Assembly (NCBI GenBank): GCA_015055545.1
Contig: SVHY01000003.1
Coordinates: 20,315-84,314, forward strand
Reading direction: 5' to 3'
DNA: 64,000 bases
Source of the DNA: Clostridiales bacterium
GTDB lineage: Bacteria > Bacillota > Clostridia > Christensenellales > Borkfalkiaceae
Positions 53,694 through 62,910 of the stretch are shown piece after piece. Position numbers and translations under genes: made by a program. Within the stretch, counting starts at the first letter, position 1. The number at the start of each line of letters is the position of its first letter. Below the pieces are notes generated by a model that worked only from the letters and a program-made list of their open reading frames with translations, was not told where the DNA came from and searched no databases.

Positions 53694-55562
53694 ATGTCTG
53701 CGTTGAAACGAATTTTTGAATGGATAAAACGCGCCTTTACGGGCAAGAAAAACTTACCTACGACGCCGCTTGTGAACGAGAGTCCGTCGCGGCTTTTACG
53801 CGAAACGTTTTTTGCAAAGAAAACGGCGATGGTTGCGTTGATACTCGTTATCGGGCTTTTTGCGTTCGTTTTTATTGCGCCGCTGTTCGTGCGGCTGGAT
53901 ATCAATTACACCGATCCTTTACAACAAAACGTCGCGCCTATTTATACGCTCAAAAAAGTGCCGCGCGCGCTCAAAAAATCCGTGTCGGATATCGACGGGT
54001 TTTCCGAATTTACCGTCGGGATTTCCAAGGACGGCAAAGTATTCGTTTGGGGGGATACGAAAGACAGGCTGTCAGGACGTGATTATAAGCGTTTGCCTAC
54101 CGCCGTAGAAAGGGATGGCGCGGCAAAAATTGCCGCGGGAAAAGACCATATCCTTGCGTTGACGAACGGGGGCGAGCTGGTCGGTTGGGGGGATAGTAGC
54201 TGCGGGCAGTACGGTTTTTTGCCCACGCTCAACGCAATTACCACGCCTATCGAGCTGGCGGATAGCATACCGCCGCAATCGGTGAAACAGCTTGCTTGCG
54301 GGTATCAGTCGTCCGCGCTTGTGAAAACGGACGGCAGCGCGTATTTTTGGGGGAATAAAAACACGACGCGGAACTTGGACAAGCTTGCGTATCTTACGGG
54401 CGTGGAAAAAGCCGCGTTTACCAACTCTGCGGCGATAGCTTTACAAACGGACGGCAGTATTACGACGGGGGAAGAGGAGATTTTCACCGTTGCCGTAAGC
54501 AGTCGAACGGGCACGCACGAGGGGTTTTACGAGTATATCAAAGGCAAGAGTGCTGTGGATATTGCCACGACGAATAAGTGCCTCGCCGTGTTATTCGACG
54601 ACGGCGAGCTGGTAGTTTCGGGCGTATTCGAGAACGGGGAGGAGCAGTTGCCAACGCTGAAAAACGGGGAATATTTCGTGTCGATTACGGGCGGTACGCG
54701 GCATTTTGCAGGAGTAACCAACCTTGGCAACGCCTACGCTTGGGGGCATAACGCGTACGGGCAATGCGATTTGAAAAAGGACGGCAAAACGGCGGCGGTG
54801 TATACGGGCGCGCTCCAAACTTACGCCGTGGATAAGGACGGGAAAGTGTTGCAAAGCGTGGGCTTGAAAGGGTATATCATGGGCACGGACGGGCGAGGAC
54901 GGGATATTTTCGCGCGGATCGTGCACGGTGGAAAAATGACCATGACGATCGGCGCGGTAGCGGTGCTCGTTTCGTCGGCGATTGCGATTCTCGTGGGTTG
55001 CGTTTCGGGGTATTTCGGCGGTGCGGTGGACACCTTTTTAATGCGCGTGACGGAAATTTTTTCGTCCGTGCCGTTCCTGCCGTTTGCGATGCTCCTATCG
55101 CAGATTATAAAATATTACAATTTAGCGGAAACGACGCGGATTTTTATTATCATGCTCATTTTGGGCGTGTTGTCGTGGACGGGTTTAGCGCGCATGATAC
55201 GTGGTCAAGTTCTCGCTGAACGGGAAAAGGAGTTCGTGCTTGCCGCGCGCGCTATCGGTGTAAAAGAACGGAAAATAGCCTTTCGGCATATCCTGCCTAA
55301 TATCGTTTCCGTTATTCTCGTGAGCATGACGCTCGATTTTGCGGGTTGTTTATTGACGGAATCTTCGCTCTCCTATTTGGGGTTTGGGGTGCAACAACCG
55401 CAACCCACTTGGGGGAATATGCTAAACGGTTGCAATAATTCCACAATCATTCAAAATTATTGGTGGCAATGGCTGTTTCCGTCGCTGTTTCTATCGCTTG
55501 CCACTATTTGTATCAATATTGTCGGCGACGCGCTCCGTGACGCGTTAGACCCGAAAAGGTGA
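53694..55562 (+). CDS. OppC/DppC-type permease with an inserted RCC1-like beta-propeller
   Basis: 622 residues; normal OppC proteins have about 300. Residues ~40-65 are the first membrane helix. Residues ~95-390 are an external insertion made of RCC1-type repeats, visible as DGKVFVWGD, GGELVGWGDSSCGQYGF, DGSAYFWGN and GNAYAWGHNAYGQC. From GTDGRGRDIFARI (~396) the standard permease domain resumes with LAARAIGVKERKIAFRHILPN. An unusual fusion; the propeller probably faces the binding protein or the cell wall. Confidence 0.9.
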   Translation: MSALKRIFEWIKRAFTGKKNLPTTPLVNESPSRLLRETFFAKKTAMVALILVIGLFAFVFIAPLFVRLDINYTDPLQQNVAPIYTLKKVPRALKKSVSDIDGFSEFTVGISKDGKVFVWGDTKDRLSGRDYKRLPTAVERDGAAKIAAGKDHILALTNGGELVGWGDSSCGQYGFLPTLNAITTPIELADSIPPQSVKQLACGYQSSALVKTDGSAYFWGNKNTTRNLDKLAYLTGVEKAAFTNSAAIALQTDGSITTGEEEIFTVAVSSRTGTHEGFYEYIKGKSAVDIATTNKCLAVLFDDGELVVSGVFENGEEQLPTLKNGEYFVSITGGTRHFAGVTNLGNAYAWGHNAYGQCDLKKDGKTAAVYTGALQTYAVDKDGKVLQSVGLKGYIMGTDGRGRDIFARIVHGGKMTMTIGAVAVLVSSAIAILVGCVSGYFGGAVDTFLMRVTEIFSSVPFLPFAMLLSQIIKYYNLAETTRIFIIMLILGVLSWTGLARMIRGQVLAEREKEFVLAARAIGVKERKIAFRHILPNIVSVILVSMTLDFAGCLLTESSLSYLGFGVQQPQPTWGNMLNGCNNSTIIQNYWWQWLFPSLFLSLATICINIVGDALRDALDPKR

Positions 55563-55566
55563 GCTT

Positions 55567-56601
55567 ATGTTGTTGGAAGTGAAAAATTTATGCGTAGAGT
55601 TTCAAACCCGCAAAGGCGTTATCCGCGCGGTGAGCGGTGTGGATTTTTCGCTTGATAAAGGCGAAACGCTGGCAATCGTTGGGGAATCGGGTTCGGGCAA
55701 AAGCGTTTCGGCTATGAGCGTTTTACGCCTTTTGGACGAAAACGGGAAAATTACGGACGGGGAAATTTTGTTCGACGAACGGGGGGATAATCAGCCCGTG
55801 GATTTGGCGCGTTTGCCCGTAAACAAACTTTGTAGCGTGCGAGGTAATCGCATTTCCGTTATCTTTCAAGAGCCTATGACCGCGCTCAATCCCGTTTTAA
55901 CGATTAGAAAACAGCTTTGCGAACCGCTCGTTATCCACCGCGGTATGAAAAAGCGCCAAGCCTACGAAGAAGCTGAAAAAATGTTGGAGAGGGTAGGCAT
56001 GTCTGGCGCGAAACGCATTTTGAAAGGGTATGCCCACCAGCTTTCGGGCGGGCAACGGCAACGGGTGATGATTGCGATGGCGCTTGCCTGTCAGCCGAAA
56101 ATTTTGATTGCGGACGAACCGACTACGGCGCTCGACGTTACTATACAGGCGCAAATTTTGGGGCTCATGCGACGGTTGCAAAAGGAGAACGACACGGCGA
56201 TTTTGTTTATCACGCACGATTTGGGCGTGGTCAACGAAACGGCGGATAACGTGGCGGTGATGTACTGTGGACGGATAATGGATTACGCGACGAAAAAGCA
56301 GTTGTTTACAGACGAACAATTTTCTCACCCGTACACGGAAGGGCTTATGCGCTCCGCGCCTACGAGCAAAAACTGCGGCGGTAGGTTGGAGTGTATCGAG
56401 GGTAACGTACCGCCGCCTACCGATTTGCCTACGGGCTGTAAATTTTCCACGCGGTGTAAGTATTGTACGCAAAAATGCATTGACGTCGATCCACCGCTGT
56501 TTCGTATGGAAAACGGGCGACAAATCCGTTGCTTTTATTTTAACAAGGAGGAAAGACAAAGTGAAAAGCACCGAAAACTTGTTGTCCGTCGTCCGTCTTA
56601 A
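55567..56601 (+). CDS. Peptide ABC transporter ATPase, OppD/DppD family
   Basis: 344 residues. Walker A GESGSGKSVS near residue 38, Q-loop FQEPMTALNP, signature LSGGQRQRVMIAMAL, Walker B LIADEPTTALD. The family C-terminal Cys-rich tail GCKFSTRCKYCTQKC is present. Its 3' end overlaps the next gene by 41 bp. Confidence 0.93.
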   Translation: MLLEVKNLCVEFQTRKGVIRAVSGVDFSLDKGETLAIVGESGSGKSVSAMSVLRLLDENGKITDGEILFDERGDNQPVDLARLPVNKLCSVRGNRISVIFQEPMTALNPVLTIRKQLCEPLVIHRGMKKRQAYEEAEKMLERVGMSGAKRILKGYAHQLSGGQRQRVMIAMALACQPKILIADEPTTALDVTIQAQILGLMRRLQKENDTAILFITHDLGVVNETADNVAVMYCGRIMDYATKKQLFTDEQFSHPYTEGLMRSAPTSKNCGGRLECIEGNVPPPTDLPTGCKFSTRCKYCTQKCIDVDPPLFRMENGRQIRCFYFNKEERQSEKHRKLVVRRPS

Positions 56602-57907
56602 AAAGTATTTTCCGCTTGCGAAAAAATCGCTCTTTTCACGTAAGCGGCAATATCTTCACGCTAACGAGAACGTAAGTTTTTCCGTTCAAAAAGGGGAAAC
56701 GTTTGCTATCGTCGGGGAAAGCGGTTGCGGAAAATCTACGCTCGGAAAAACGGTATTGCAACTGTATCGACCTACGGACGGCGCGATATATTATTACGGG
56801 AAAACGGTAGACGAGATGTTACCGAAATACGTTTTTGCCATGCTCAAAGACGCGAAAAAATATCGCTTAGCGTATCAAAAGAACCCCGATTTGGCGTATG
56901 AGCCGATCGATATCGGGTTTTGGACGGCTCTTAAACTTCTGGGCGGATTGCTTGCGGCGGAGGAAAAGGATTTTGAAACGGGCGTGCAAGCGTTAAACGA
57001 GAAGTTTCAAACGCTCAAAAACGGACAGGACCCGAACGCCGCGGAAGAAAAGCTACAAGAGGTCTTATCGCGGATAAAAGAAACGCCTGTGGGGCGAGCG
57101 TTGGAGCGGCGTAGGGATAACGCCGTGGAACTTTCGCAGTTGACGGTCGGGGAAATGCGGACGCTACGAAAGGATTTGCAAATTATTTTTCAAGACCCGT
57201 ATTCTTCGCTCAATCCGCGAATGACGGTGGGGCAAATTATTGAAGAAGGGGTAACGACGCATCGGTTTTTTGAAAAGGGTAGCGCGGAGATTCGGGAATA
57301 TATTTTAGGAATTATGCGTGCGTGTGGGTTGGAAGCGCATGTGTATAACCGCTATCCGCACCAGTTTTCGGGTGGACAACGCCAACGCGTATGCATTGCG
57401 CGTGCCTTGGCTTTGAAACCGCGGTTTATCGTTTGCGACGAGTGCGTTTCCGCCTTGGACAGTTCTATTCAATCGCAAATTTTGAACCTGTTGAACGATT
57501 TAAAAAAAGAGCAGGGATTGACGTATTTATTCATTTCCCACGATTTATCCGTCGTGCGGCATATTTCCGACCGCGTAGCCGTTATGTACTTGGGTGAAAC
57601 GGTGGAAACGGGGGCTACGGAAGACTTGTTTGAAAATCCAAGACACCCCTATACCATATCGCTCATTTCCGCCGCACCAACCACGTTGCAATCGGGTTTG
57701 GAAGAAAAAATATTGCCAAAGGGAAATATTCCAAACCCCGTTTCACCGCCGAGCGGTTGCAAATACCATACGCGCTGTTTTATGGCGCAGGAGAAGTGCA
57801 AAACGCAAATTCCGCCGATGCAGGAAGTGGAGCAAGGGCATTTTGCGGCGTGCCATTTTGCGAATATTCCCACGAAAAAGAAACAAGAAATTGCAAAGAA
57901 TAAGTGA
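56561..57907 (+). CDS. Peptide ABC transporter ATPase, OppF family, with a ~100-residue insertion
   Basis: 448 residues from a GTG behind AAGGAGG; usual length is ~330. Walker A GESGCGKSTL is near residue 53 but the Q-loop FQDPYSSLNP is near residue 207, about 100 residues further than in normal members. The extra part (about 85-195) is helical and charged. Signature SGGQRQRVCIARAL and Walker B FIVCDECVSALD are intact; Cys flanks the catalytic Glu. C-terminal Cys tail GCKYHTRCFMAQEKC is present. Confidence 0.9.
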   Translation: MKSTENLLSVVRLKKYFPLAKKSLFSRKRQYLHANENVSFSVQKGETFAIVGESGCGKSTLGKTVLQLYRPTDGAIYYYGKTVDEMLPKYVFAMLKDAKKYRLAYQKNPDLAYEPIDIGFWTALKLLGGLLAAEEKDFETGVQALNEKFQTLKNGQDPNAAEEKLQEVLSRIKETPVGRALERRRDNAVELSQLTVGEMRTLRKDLQIIFQDPYSSLNPRMTVGQIIEEGVTTHRFFEKGSAEIREYILGIMRACGLEAHVYNRYPHQFSGGQRQRVCIARALALKPRFIVCDECVSALDSSIQSQILNLLNDLKKEQGLTYLFISHDLSVVRHISDRVAVMYLGETVETGATEDLFENPRHPYTISLISAAPTTLQSGLEEKILPKGNIPNPVSPPSGCKYHTRCFMAQEKCKTQIPPMQEVEQGHFAACHFANIPTKKKQEIAKNK

Positions 57908-57955
57908 AAATTTTGTTAAAATATTAAAAATTAACGGTAAAGGGATAGATAAGCG

Positions 57956-57985
57956 TTGACAAAATAGGAAAAAATATATTATAAT
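57956..57985 (+). promoter_or_regulatory. Promoter of the CorC/HlyC-type gene
   Basis: TTGACA (57956-57961), 18-bp spacer, TATAAT (57980-57985). Confidence 0.7.
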
Positions 57986-58046
57986 GTTATTTGTAAGGTT
58001 ATGCCCTTGCGAAAATATTATTTTTTTGGAGGATATTAAAAATATC

Positions 58047-59318
58047 ATGGATCCCCTTCCCCTAACTATCGTTATCGTAGTTTTAATTCTTCTGTCCGGT
58101 TTCTTTTCCGGTACGGAAACGGCGTACTCTTGCGCGAACAAGATCAAGCTCAAAAGCATGGTTATGCTCGGCAAGAAAAATGCAAAAGCGGTGCATAAAT
58201 TCGCTGATGAAGGCTACGATAAATTAGTAACTGCAATTCTCGTCGGCAACAATATCGTCAACTTATCGGCGTCTGCCTTGGGTACGATTTTGTTTGCGAA
58301 ACTTTTAAACGACGCGGCGTATTCCGCTACGGTTTCTACCGCGGTTTTAACCGTCGTAGTGCTTATATTCGGTGAAATTACGCCTAAGTATTTGGCGAGC
58401 GTATATCCTGAGAAGATTTGCTTTTTGTTCTATCCGCTTATGCAATTGTTCTATTGGGTGCTTTGGCCCATTTGCAAGATATTCGACGGGTTTAAATACC
58501 TTTTAAAAACGGTGTTTAAGCTGAAAAAGGACGAAACGGTGACGGACGAAGAACTGCTCTCGCTCGTCGATGAGGCAGAAGAAGACGGTACGCTTAAAGA
58601 AGACGAATCCGAACTCGTGCGCTCGGCGCTTGAATTTGACGATTTGAAGGTGGAGGATATTTTAGTTCCCCGCGTGGACGTACACGCCGTAGAAGAGGAT
58701 ACTTCTATGGAAGAAGTGCGCGAAGTGTTTAAAAAGACGGGGTATTCCCGTTTGCCCGTGTATAAGGACACGATCGACAACGTCGTTGGGCTTATCCACG
58801 AACGCGATTTCTACAACGGCTACGTTGACGGCGCAAAAACGATTACGCCGTTCGTGCAAGATATCGTGTTTACGACCGAATATACGCGTATTTCCACGCT
58901 TTTGAAACAACTGCAAAAACGTAAAATCCATATGGCGGCAGTTTCGGACGAGTACGGCGGCTTGGTGGGTATCGTTACCTTGGAAGATGTGCTCGAGCAG
59001 CTCGTTGGCGAGATTTTTGACGAACACGACGAAGAAGAAGTGCTCTTTGGAAAAATTGCCGACGGCGAATACTGGGTAGACGGCAAATGCGATTTGGAAA
59101 ACTTCTTTGCGCTCTATGAAATGGATGAAGAGGCGGAAAAATACGAATCCAACACCGTCGGCGGTTGGGCGATGGAAAAGTACGGCGAAATTCCGCCTAT
59201 TGGCGAAGTGTTGCGCTGTAAGGATTTGGAAATAAAGATTGTAAAAGCCAACCAACAAAAGGTTTTGAAAGTTCGTTCTAAACGCGTGGAAGACGTGCAG
59301 GAAGAAGCGAAAGAATAA
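58047..59318 (+). CDS. Hemolysin C / CorC-type transporter with DUF21 and CBS domains
   Basis: 423 residues from the ATG at 58047; GGAGG lies 14 nt away, so translation may be weak. Residues 1-~180 are a DUF21 membrane domain ([37 protein letters not shown]). Two CBS domains follow ([12 protein letters not shown]..., [19 protein letters not shown]), then a C-terminal CorC/HlyC domain. Members are implicated in magnesium or cobalt efflux; not a true toxin. Confidence 0.88.
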   Translation: MDPLPLTIVIVVLILLSGFFSGTETAYSCANKIKLKSMVMLGKKNAKAVHKFADEGYDKLVTAILVGNNIVNLSASALGTILFAKLLNDAAYSATVSTAVLTVVVLIFGEITPKYLASVYPEKICFLFYPLMQLFYWVLWPICKIFDGFKYLLKTVFKLKKDETVTDEELLSLVDEAEEDGTLKEDESELVRSALEFDDLKVEDILVPRVDVHAVEEDTSMEEVREVFKKTGYSRLPVYKDTIDNVVGLIHERDFYNGYVDGAKTITPFVQDIVFTTEYTRISTLLKQLQKRKIHMAAVSDEYGGLVGIVTLEDVLEQLVGEIFDEHDEEEVLFGKIADGEYWVDGKCDLENFFALYEMDEEAEKYESNTVGGWAMEKYGEIPPIGEVLRCKDLEIKIVKANQQKVLKVRSKRVEDVQEEAKE

Positions 59319-59343
59319 CATAAAAACGGGAAATATTTTCCAT

Positions 59344-59371
59344 TGCTTTTTTACAAAAAAGCGCGTATAAT
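59344..59371 (+). promoter_or_regulatory. galE promoter
   Basis: TTGCTT (59344-59349), 16-bp spacer, TATAAT (59366-59371). Confidence 0.55.
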
Positions 59372-59397
59372 AGAAGAAAAAACGAAGAGGTGGATTT

Positions 59398-60411
59398 ATG
59401 GCAACGATTTTAGTAACGGGCGGCTGCGGATATATCGGTTCGCATACCGTGCTTGAACTTTTGAACAAGAACTATGAAGTAGTCGTGGTGGATAATTTCA
59501 GTAATTCCAGCTTTGAGAGTTTACGCCGTGTGCAAAAAATCACGGGTAAAGAAGTAACCTTCTATGAAGCGGACATTCGCGACAGCGCGAAAATGGAAAG
59601 TATTTTCGATAAACATAACTTTGATGCGGTTATTCATTTCGCGGCGTTTAAAGCGGTGGGCGAAAGCTGTAAGCTGCCCTTGAAATATTATGAAAACAAT
59701 ATTTCGGGTACGGTTTCGCTTTTGCAAATCATGGAAAGACGGGGCGTGAAGAAGATTATCTTTTCCTCGTCGGCAACGGTGTACGGCGATCCCGAACGCT
59801 TGCCCTTGGATGAAACGTGCCGCCTTTCGACGACAAACCCGTATGGCAGCACCAAGCTCATGATGGAAAATATCATGCAGGATTTGTGGAAAGCGGACAA
59901 CGAATGGAATATCATTTTGCTCCGTTATTTCAACCCCGTCGGCGCGCATGAAAGCGGTTTGATAGGCGAAGACCCGAAAGGAATCCCCAACAACTTGATG
60001 CCGTTCGTGGCGCAGGTTGCAAGCGGTAAACTTTCCTGTATCAACGTGTTCGGCAACGACTACGATACCCCCGACGGAACGGGCGTGCGCGATTATATCC
60101 ACGTAGTGGATTTGGCACTTGGGCATATTGCGGCAATCGAACAATGCAACCTTTCGGGCGTACATATCTACAACCTTGGTACGGGGCACGGATATAGCGT
60201 TCTCGACATGATTCACGCGTTTGAAAAGGCTTGCGGTAAGAAATTGCCCTATAAGATTTGCGAGCGTCGCCCCGGCGATATCGCGGCGTGCTACGCTTGC
60301 CCTGATAAGGCAAAGAAAGATTTGAAATGGGAAGCCAAGTTCGGCATTGAAGAAATGTGCGCTTCGCAATGGAAATGGCAAAGTGGCAACCCCATGGGCT
60401 ATGAGTCGTAA
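59398..60411 (+). CDS. galE: UDP-glucose 4-epimerase
   Basis: 337 residues, standard length. NAD site [10 protein letters not shown] at residues 7-16, [13 protein letters not shown], catalytic Ser and Tyr-Lys in SSSATVYG and NPYGSTK, and the family tail [11 protein letters not shown]. Interconverts UDP-glucose and UDP-galactose for surface polymers. Followed 10 bp later by a metalloprotease gene. Confidence 0.94.
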   Translation: MATILVTGGCGYIGSHTVLELLNKNYEVVVVDNFSNSSFESLRRVQKITGKEVTFYEADIRDSAKMESIFDKHNFDAVIHFAAFKAVGESCKLPLKYYENNISGTVSLLQIMERRGVKKIIFSSSATVYGDPERLPLDETCRLSTTNPYGSTKLMMENIMQDLWKADNEWNIILLRYFNPVGAHESGLIGEDPKGIPNNLMPFVAQVASGKLSCINVFGNDYDTPDGTGVRDYIHVVDLALGHIAAIEQCNLSGVHIYNLGTGHGYSVLDMIHAFEKACGKKLPYKICERRPGDIAACYACPDKAKKDLKWEAKFGIEEMCASQWKWQSGNPMGYES

Positions 60412-60421
60412 GTTATAAGAT

Positions 60422-61084
60422 ATGTTGCAAGACGTAAAGATAATCCGTTCCAACCGCAAAACGCTTGCCGTTGCCGTTGACCTGTTCGGTCAGGTAACGG
60501 TTCGAGCGCCGAAATCGTGCGGTGAGGCGCGGATTTTTGCCTTTTTAAAGGATAAAGAGAGTTGGATTGTATCCCGCCAAGCCAAGGCGCAGGGACTCAT
60601 CGAACGCTTGCCGAGCGAGAATTTGGACGGCTTTACCTTTTTGCTGTTAGGTCGAAACTGCACGGTGAAGTTGACGGACGAAAAACGCGTCGCGTTCGAT
60701 GCAGAGAAGTATATCGTGTACGCGCCAAGAGCGAACGCGAAAACGGCGCTCGTCAAATGGCTGAAAGATAACGCAAAGCGGATATTGACGGAAGTAACGG
60801 CGTGCACGGCGGAAAGAATGGGCGTTACCTACCGTTCTGTGGCTATAACTTCGGCGAAAACGCGTTGGGGTTCGTGCACGGGCGATAACGCGATTCGATA
60901 CACCTTTCGGTTGATATATGCGCCCAAGGAAGTGCTGGAATACGTAGTGGTGCACGAGCTGGCGCACGTTTTGCAAAAGAACCATTCCAAAGCGTTTTGG
61001 GCGGTGGTGGAGAAATATTGCCCAGCGTGGAAGTCGCAACGGAAATGGTTGAAAGATAACGCGATTTTAATCAAGATACTGTAA
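60422..61084 (+). CDS. YgjP/SprT-like M48-type metalloprotease (DUF45)
   Basis: 220 residues. The zinc motif is HELAH in VVHELAHVLQKNHSKAFW, with the family sequence TRWGSCTGDNAIRYTFRLI upstream. Intact active site. Its substrate is unknown. It probably forms an operon with galE. Confidence 0.85.
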   Translation: MLQDVKIIRSNRKTLAVAVDLFGQVTVRAPKSCGEARIFAFLKDKESWIVSRQAKAQGLIERLPSENLDGFTFLLLGRNCTVKLTDEKRVAFDAEKYIVYAPRANAKTALVKWLKDNAKRILTEVTACTAERMGVTYRSVAITSAKTRWGSCTGDNAIRYTFRLIYAPKEVLEYVVVHELAHVLQKNHSKAFWAVVEKYCPAWKSQRKWLKDNAILIKIL

Positions 61085-61177
61085 TCCGAACACGGTTTTT
61101 TTAGCGAAACGTGTTTAAAAAGTAAGTATTTTGCGTTATATTTATATAGGACGAATTCGTAAGGAACGAAAAGAGAA

Positions 61178-61897
61178 ATGTTAGAACTGAAAAACGTAAG
61201 CTATAAAGTAGACGACAACGGCAGTGAAAAGTATATTTTGAAAGACGTTAATTTACGTCTTGACGAGCGTTTCGTTGCGTTTACAGGTCCGAACGGCGGG
61301 GGTAAATCCACGCTTGCGAAAGTGATTGCGGGGATTATCAAACCCACGTCGGGCAAAATATATTTCGACGGGGAAGATATCACCGACTTATCCGTAACCG
61401 ATCGCGCGAAAAAGGGCATATCCTACGCCTTTCAACAGCCCGTGCGCTTTAAAGGCTTGACCGTACGCGATTTAATCAATATCGCGGCTGGCAAACCGAT
61501 AAAAGTGGCGGAGGCTTGCGCGTATTTGTCGGAAGTGGGCATGTGCGCGCGCGATTATATTGATCGTGAAGTAAACGCGTCCCTTTCGGGCGGCGAGCTG
61601 AAACGCATAGAGATTGCTACCATTTTGGCGCGTAGCACCAAGCTTTCCGTGTTCGATGAACCGGAGGCGGGGATTGATTTGTGGAGCTTTGGTAATCTTA
61701 TCAAGGTCTTTGAAAAAATGCACGAAAAAACGCAGGGGAATATTTTGATTATTTCCCACCAAGAACGCATTTTGAATATTGCCGATAAAATCGTGGTGAT
61801 AGCGGACGGTAAAGTGCAACAGCAGGGTAGAAAAGCGGACGTATTACCCAAACTCATCGGCGCGGAAGCGTGTAAAATGTTGACGGAGAAATTATAA
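61178..61897 (+). CDS. sufC: SufC-like ATPase (minimal SUF/SMS system)
   Basis: 239 residues. Walker A GPNGGGKSTL near residue 38, signature LSGGELKRIEIATIL, Walker B LSVFDEPEAGIDLWSF. The GELKR signature and DEPEAGIDL form are typical of SufC and its minimal archaeal and clostridial relatives. It drives Fe-S cluster assembly with the SufB-like protein, whose gene starts 2 bp later. No sufD, sufS or sufU is visible. Confidence 0.88.
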   Translation: MLELKNVSYKVDDNGSEKYILKDVNLRLDERFVAFTGPNGGGKSTLAKVIAGIIKPTSGKIYFDGEDITDLSVTDRAKKGISYAFQQPVRFKGLTVRDLINIAAGKPIKVAEACAYLSEVGMCARDYIDREVNASLSGGELKRIEIATILARSTKLSVFDEPEAGIDLWSFGNLIKVFEKMHEKTQGNILIISHQERILNIADKIVVIADGKVQQQGRKADVLPKLIGAEACKMLTEKL

Positions 61898-61899
61898 AA

Positions 61900-62826
61900 A
61901 TGGACGCGATTGAAAAGGATTTGCTTGTAAAAATAGCCGATTTGCACGGCGTACCCGAAGGCGCGTACAATATCCGCGGCAACGGAGCAACGGAAAGCAG
62001 ACAAACGACGGCAAATATCGATATCGTCACGAAAACGGACGGTAAGCAGGGTATTGATATTTATATCAAACCCAACACGAAAAACGAGAGTATGCATATC
62101 CCCGTCATTATCAGTAAAGCGGGGCTGCAAGAAGTGGTATATAACGATTTCCATATCGGCGAAAACGCGGACGTAGTGATTGTAGCGGGTTGCGGTATTC
62201 ATAACTGTGGCGGCGTGGATATGACCTCGCGCCACGACGGCGTGCATACCTTTTACGTAGGTAAAAACGCGAAAGTTAAGTACGTAGAAAAACATTATGG
62301 CGGCGGGGACGGCATGGGCAAAAACGTCATGAACCCCGAAACGGTGGTGCATTTAGCCGAAGGTGCGCATATGGAAATGGAAACGACCCAAATCAAGGGC
62401 ATTGACAGCACCAACCGTATTACGCGTGCGGACTTGGCGACGGGTGCAAACTTTATCGTCAAAGAAAAGCTGTATACGCACGGTGTGCAAACGGCGGATA
62501 CCGATTTCATAGTGGATATGAACGGTGAAAATTGCAGCGCGGATATTATGTCCCGTTCGGTGGCGGCGGATAAATCAAGACAAAATTTCGTTTCGACGAT
62601 GAACGGTAATGCAAAATGCTACGGGCATACGGAATGTGACGCGATTATCATGGACGACGCGTCGGTGAAAGCCGCACCCTGTCTTTCGGCGAATAACGTG
62701 GACGCGGAACTCATTCACGAAGCGGCAATCGGTAAGATTGCGGGCGAACAGCTTATTAAACTGATGACCCTTGGCTTAACGGAAAAGGAAGCGGAAGAAC
62801 AAATCATTAAAGGTTTTTTACATTAA
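61900..62826 (+). CDS. sufB: SufB-like Fe-S scaffold protein (SmsB-type)
   Basis: 308 residues, about two-thirds the length of standard SufB; similar to the short scaffolds of minimal SUF (SMS) systems. The C-terminal beta-helix core is present (HNCGGVDMTSRHDGVHTFYVG, IKGIDSTNRITRADL, GHTECDAIIMDDASV), while the N-terminal domain is absent. It should hold nascent clusters with SufC. Confidence 0.88.
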   Translation: MDAIEKDLLVKIADLHGVPEGAYNIRGNGATESRQTTANIDIVTKTDGKQGIDIYIKPNTKNESMHIPVIISKAGLQEVVYNDFHIGENADVVIVAGCGIHNCGGVDMTSRHDGVHTFYVGKNAKVKYVEKHYGGGDGMGKNVMNPETVVHLAEGAHMEMETTQIKGIDSTNRITRADLATGANFIVKEKLYTHGVQTADTDFIVDMNGENCSADIMSRSVAADKSRQNFVSTMNGNAKCYGHTECDAIIMDDASVKAAPCLSANNVDAELIHEAAIGKIAGEQLIKLMTLGLTEKEAEEQIIKGFLH

Positions 62827-62910
62827 GCTTCGCTACATGTAAAAAACTTAATGCAAAATGCACAATGCATAATGCATAATTATGGAATAATTCAACAAGG
62901 AGAAATGAAT
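62827..62910. repeat. Short AATGCA/CAATGCATAATGC repeat stretch
   Basis: Around 62850-62882 short units ATGCA and AATGCATAATGCATAATTATG repeat and can form a small hairpin. Such sequences recur in several Bacillota genomes. No promoter is clear. Confidence 0.4.

Noticed and set aside
58047..59318. Hemolysin toxin
   Set aside because: The name hemolysin C is historical. DUF21 and CBS domains mark a CorC-type membrane protein.
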